From: Acidobacteriota bacterium
Lineage (GTDB): Bacteria; Acidobacteriota; Terriglobia; Terriglobales; Acidobacteriaceae
Length of the DNA: 7,890 nt
Direction: 5' to 3'
Assembly (NCBI GenBank): GCA_021810735.1
Contig: JAJZIF010000163.1
Location: 1-7,890 of the forward strand
The translations under genes and the position numbers were made by a program. Below the pieces are notes generated by a model that was not told the origin of the DNA, ran no database searches, and saw only the letters and a list, made by a program, of their open reading frames with translations. Positions 7,777 through 7,890 of this stretch are shown here, piece after piece; the first letter of the stretch is position 1; every line of letters starts with the position of its first letter.

Positions 7777-7783
7777 TCTCCTT
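7777..7783 (-). promoter_or_regulatory. Ribosome binding site of the MHYT-GGDEF-EAL gene
   Basis: On the minus strand AAGGAGA (7783 down to 7777) sits 4 nt before ATG at 7772, with the GGAG core well placed. It fixes the start just ahead of the first hydrophobic helix, so no N-terminal soluble domain is missing. Confidence 0.75.
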
Positions 7784-7852
7784 GCGCAAACCGCCGAGAT
7801 CTCCCGCGTGGATGGCGAGCGTTGCCCGATGCTTCATCTTGCCAGAAGGTTG

Positions 7853-7883
7853 GCCGGCTGTCACAGATATCGGCAGCGCCGGC
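7853..7883. repeat. Short inverted repeat upstream of the MHYT-GGDEF-EAL gene
   Basis: GCCGGC at 7853-7858 and GCCGGC at 7878-7883 can pair. Two more inner pairs (TG 7859-7860 with CA 7874-7875) form if a 2-nt bulge is allowed. No T-tract follows on either strand, so it does not look like a terminator. It lies about 80-110 bp before the start codon, where an operator or leader structure could be. GC-rich chance pairing is equally likely. Confidence 0.25.
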
Positions 7884-7890
7884 AAAACTT

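Noticed and set aside
7721..7837. A short minus-strand open frame starting at ATG 7837 and running into the MHYT gene out of frame
   Set aside because: It has about 39 codons, no good ribosome binding site and no recognisable content; an upstream regulatory peptide cannot be supported.

Overview
This 7.9-kb window is GC-rich, gene-dense bacterial chromosome. It holds six protein-coding genes and no RNA genes, mobile elements or CRISPR array that I can see. The ClpP and ClpX sequences, the aldo/keto reductase subtype and the base composition look most like a soil-type Acidobacteriota (Koribacter/Solibacter-like). That placement is an inference from general familiarity, not from a search, and a deltaproteobacterial-type relative is not excluded.

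Region 1 (1-3594, + strand) is a protein quality-control operon: tig (trigger factor), clpP and clpX. The gaps are 77 and 56 bp, and a strong rho-independent terminator follows clpX. Trigger factor meets nascent chains at the ribosome. ClpX unfolds tagged or damaged substrates and feeds them to the ClpP peptidase. All catalytic and nucleotide-binding motifs of ClpP and ClpX are intact. The odd element is trigger factor: it appears to start at TTG and carries an N-terminal extension of about 65 residues with 11 histidines, which ordinary trigger factors lack.

Region 2 (3641-5608, + strand) has two genes 21 bp apart: an NADPH-type aldo/keto reductase with an intact catalytic tetrad, and an endonuclease IV (nfo) with all nine metal ligands. 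They may be co-transcribed. Both would fit detoxification and repair of reactive-carbonyl or oxidative damage, but that link is only inference. lon, which often follows clpX, is absent here.

Region 3 (5646-7772, - strand) is one large gene convergent to nfo. It encodes a membrane-bound MHYT-GGDEF-EAL protein that should make and/or degrade cyclic di-GMP in response to a signal sensed by its seven-helix MHYT domain. Its upstream region (7773-7890) holds a good ribosome binding site and a small inverted repeat, but no promoter I can defend.

No intergenic gap exceeds 120 bp. I found no clearly new multi-gene system; the best lead is the histidine-rich trigger factor.
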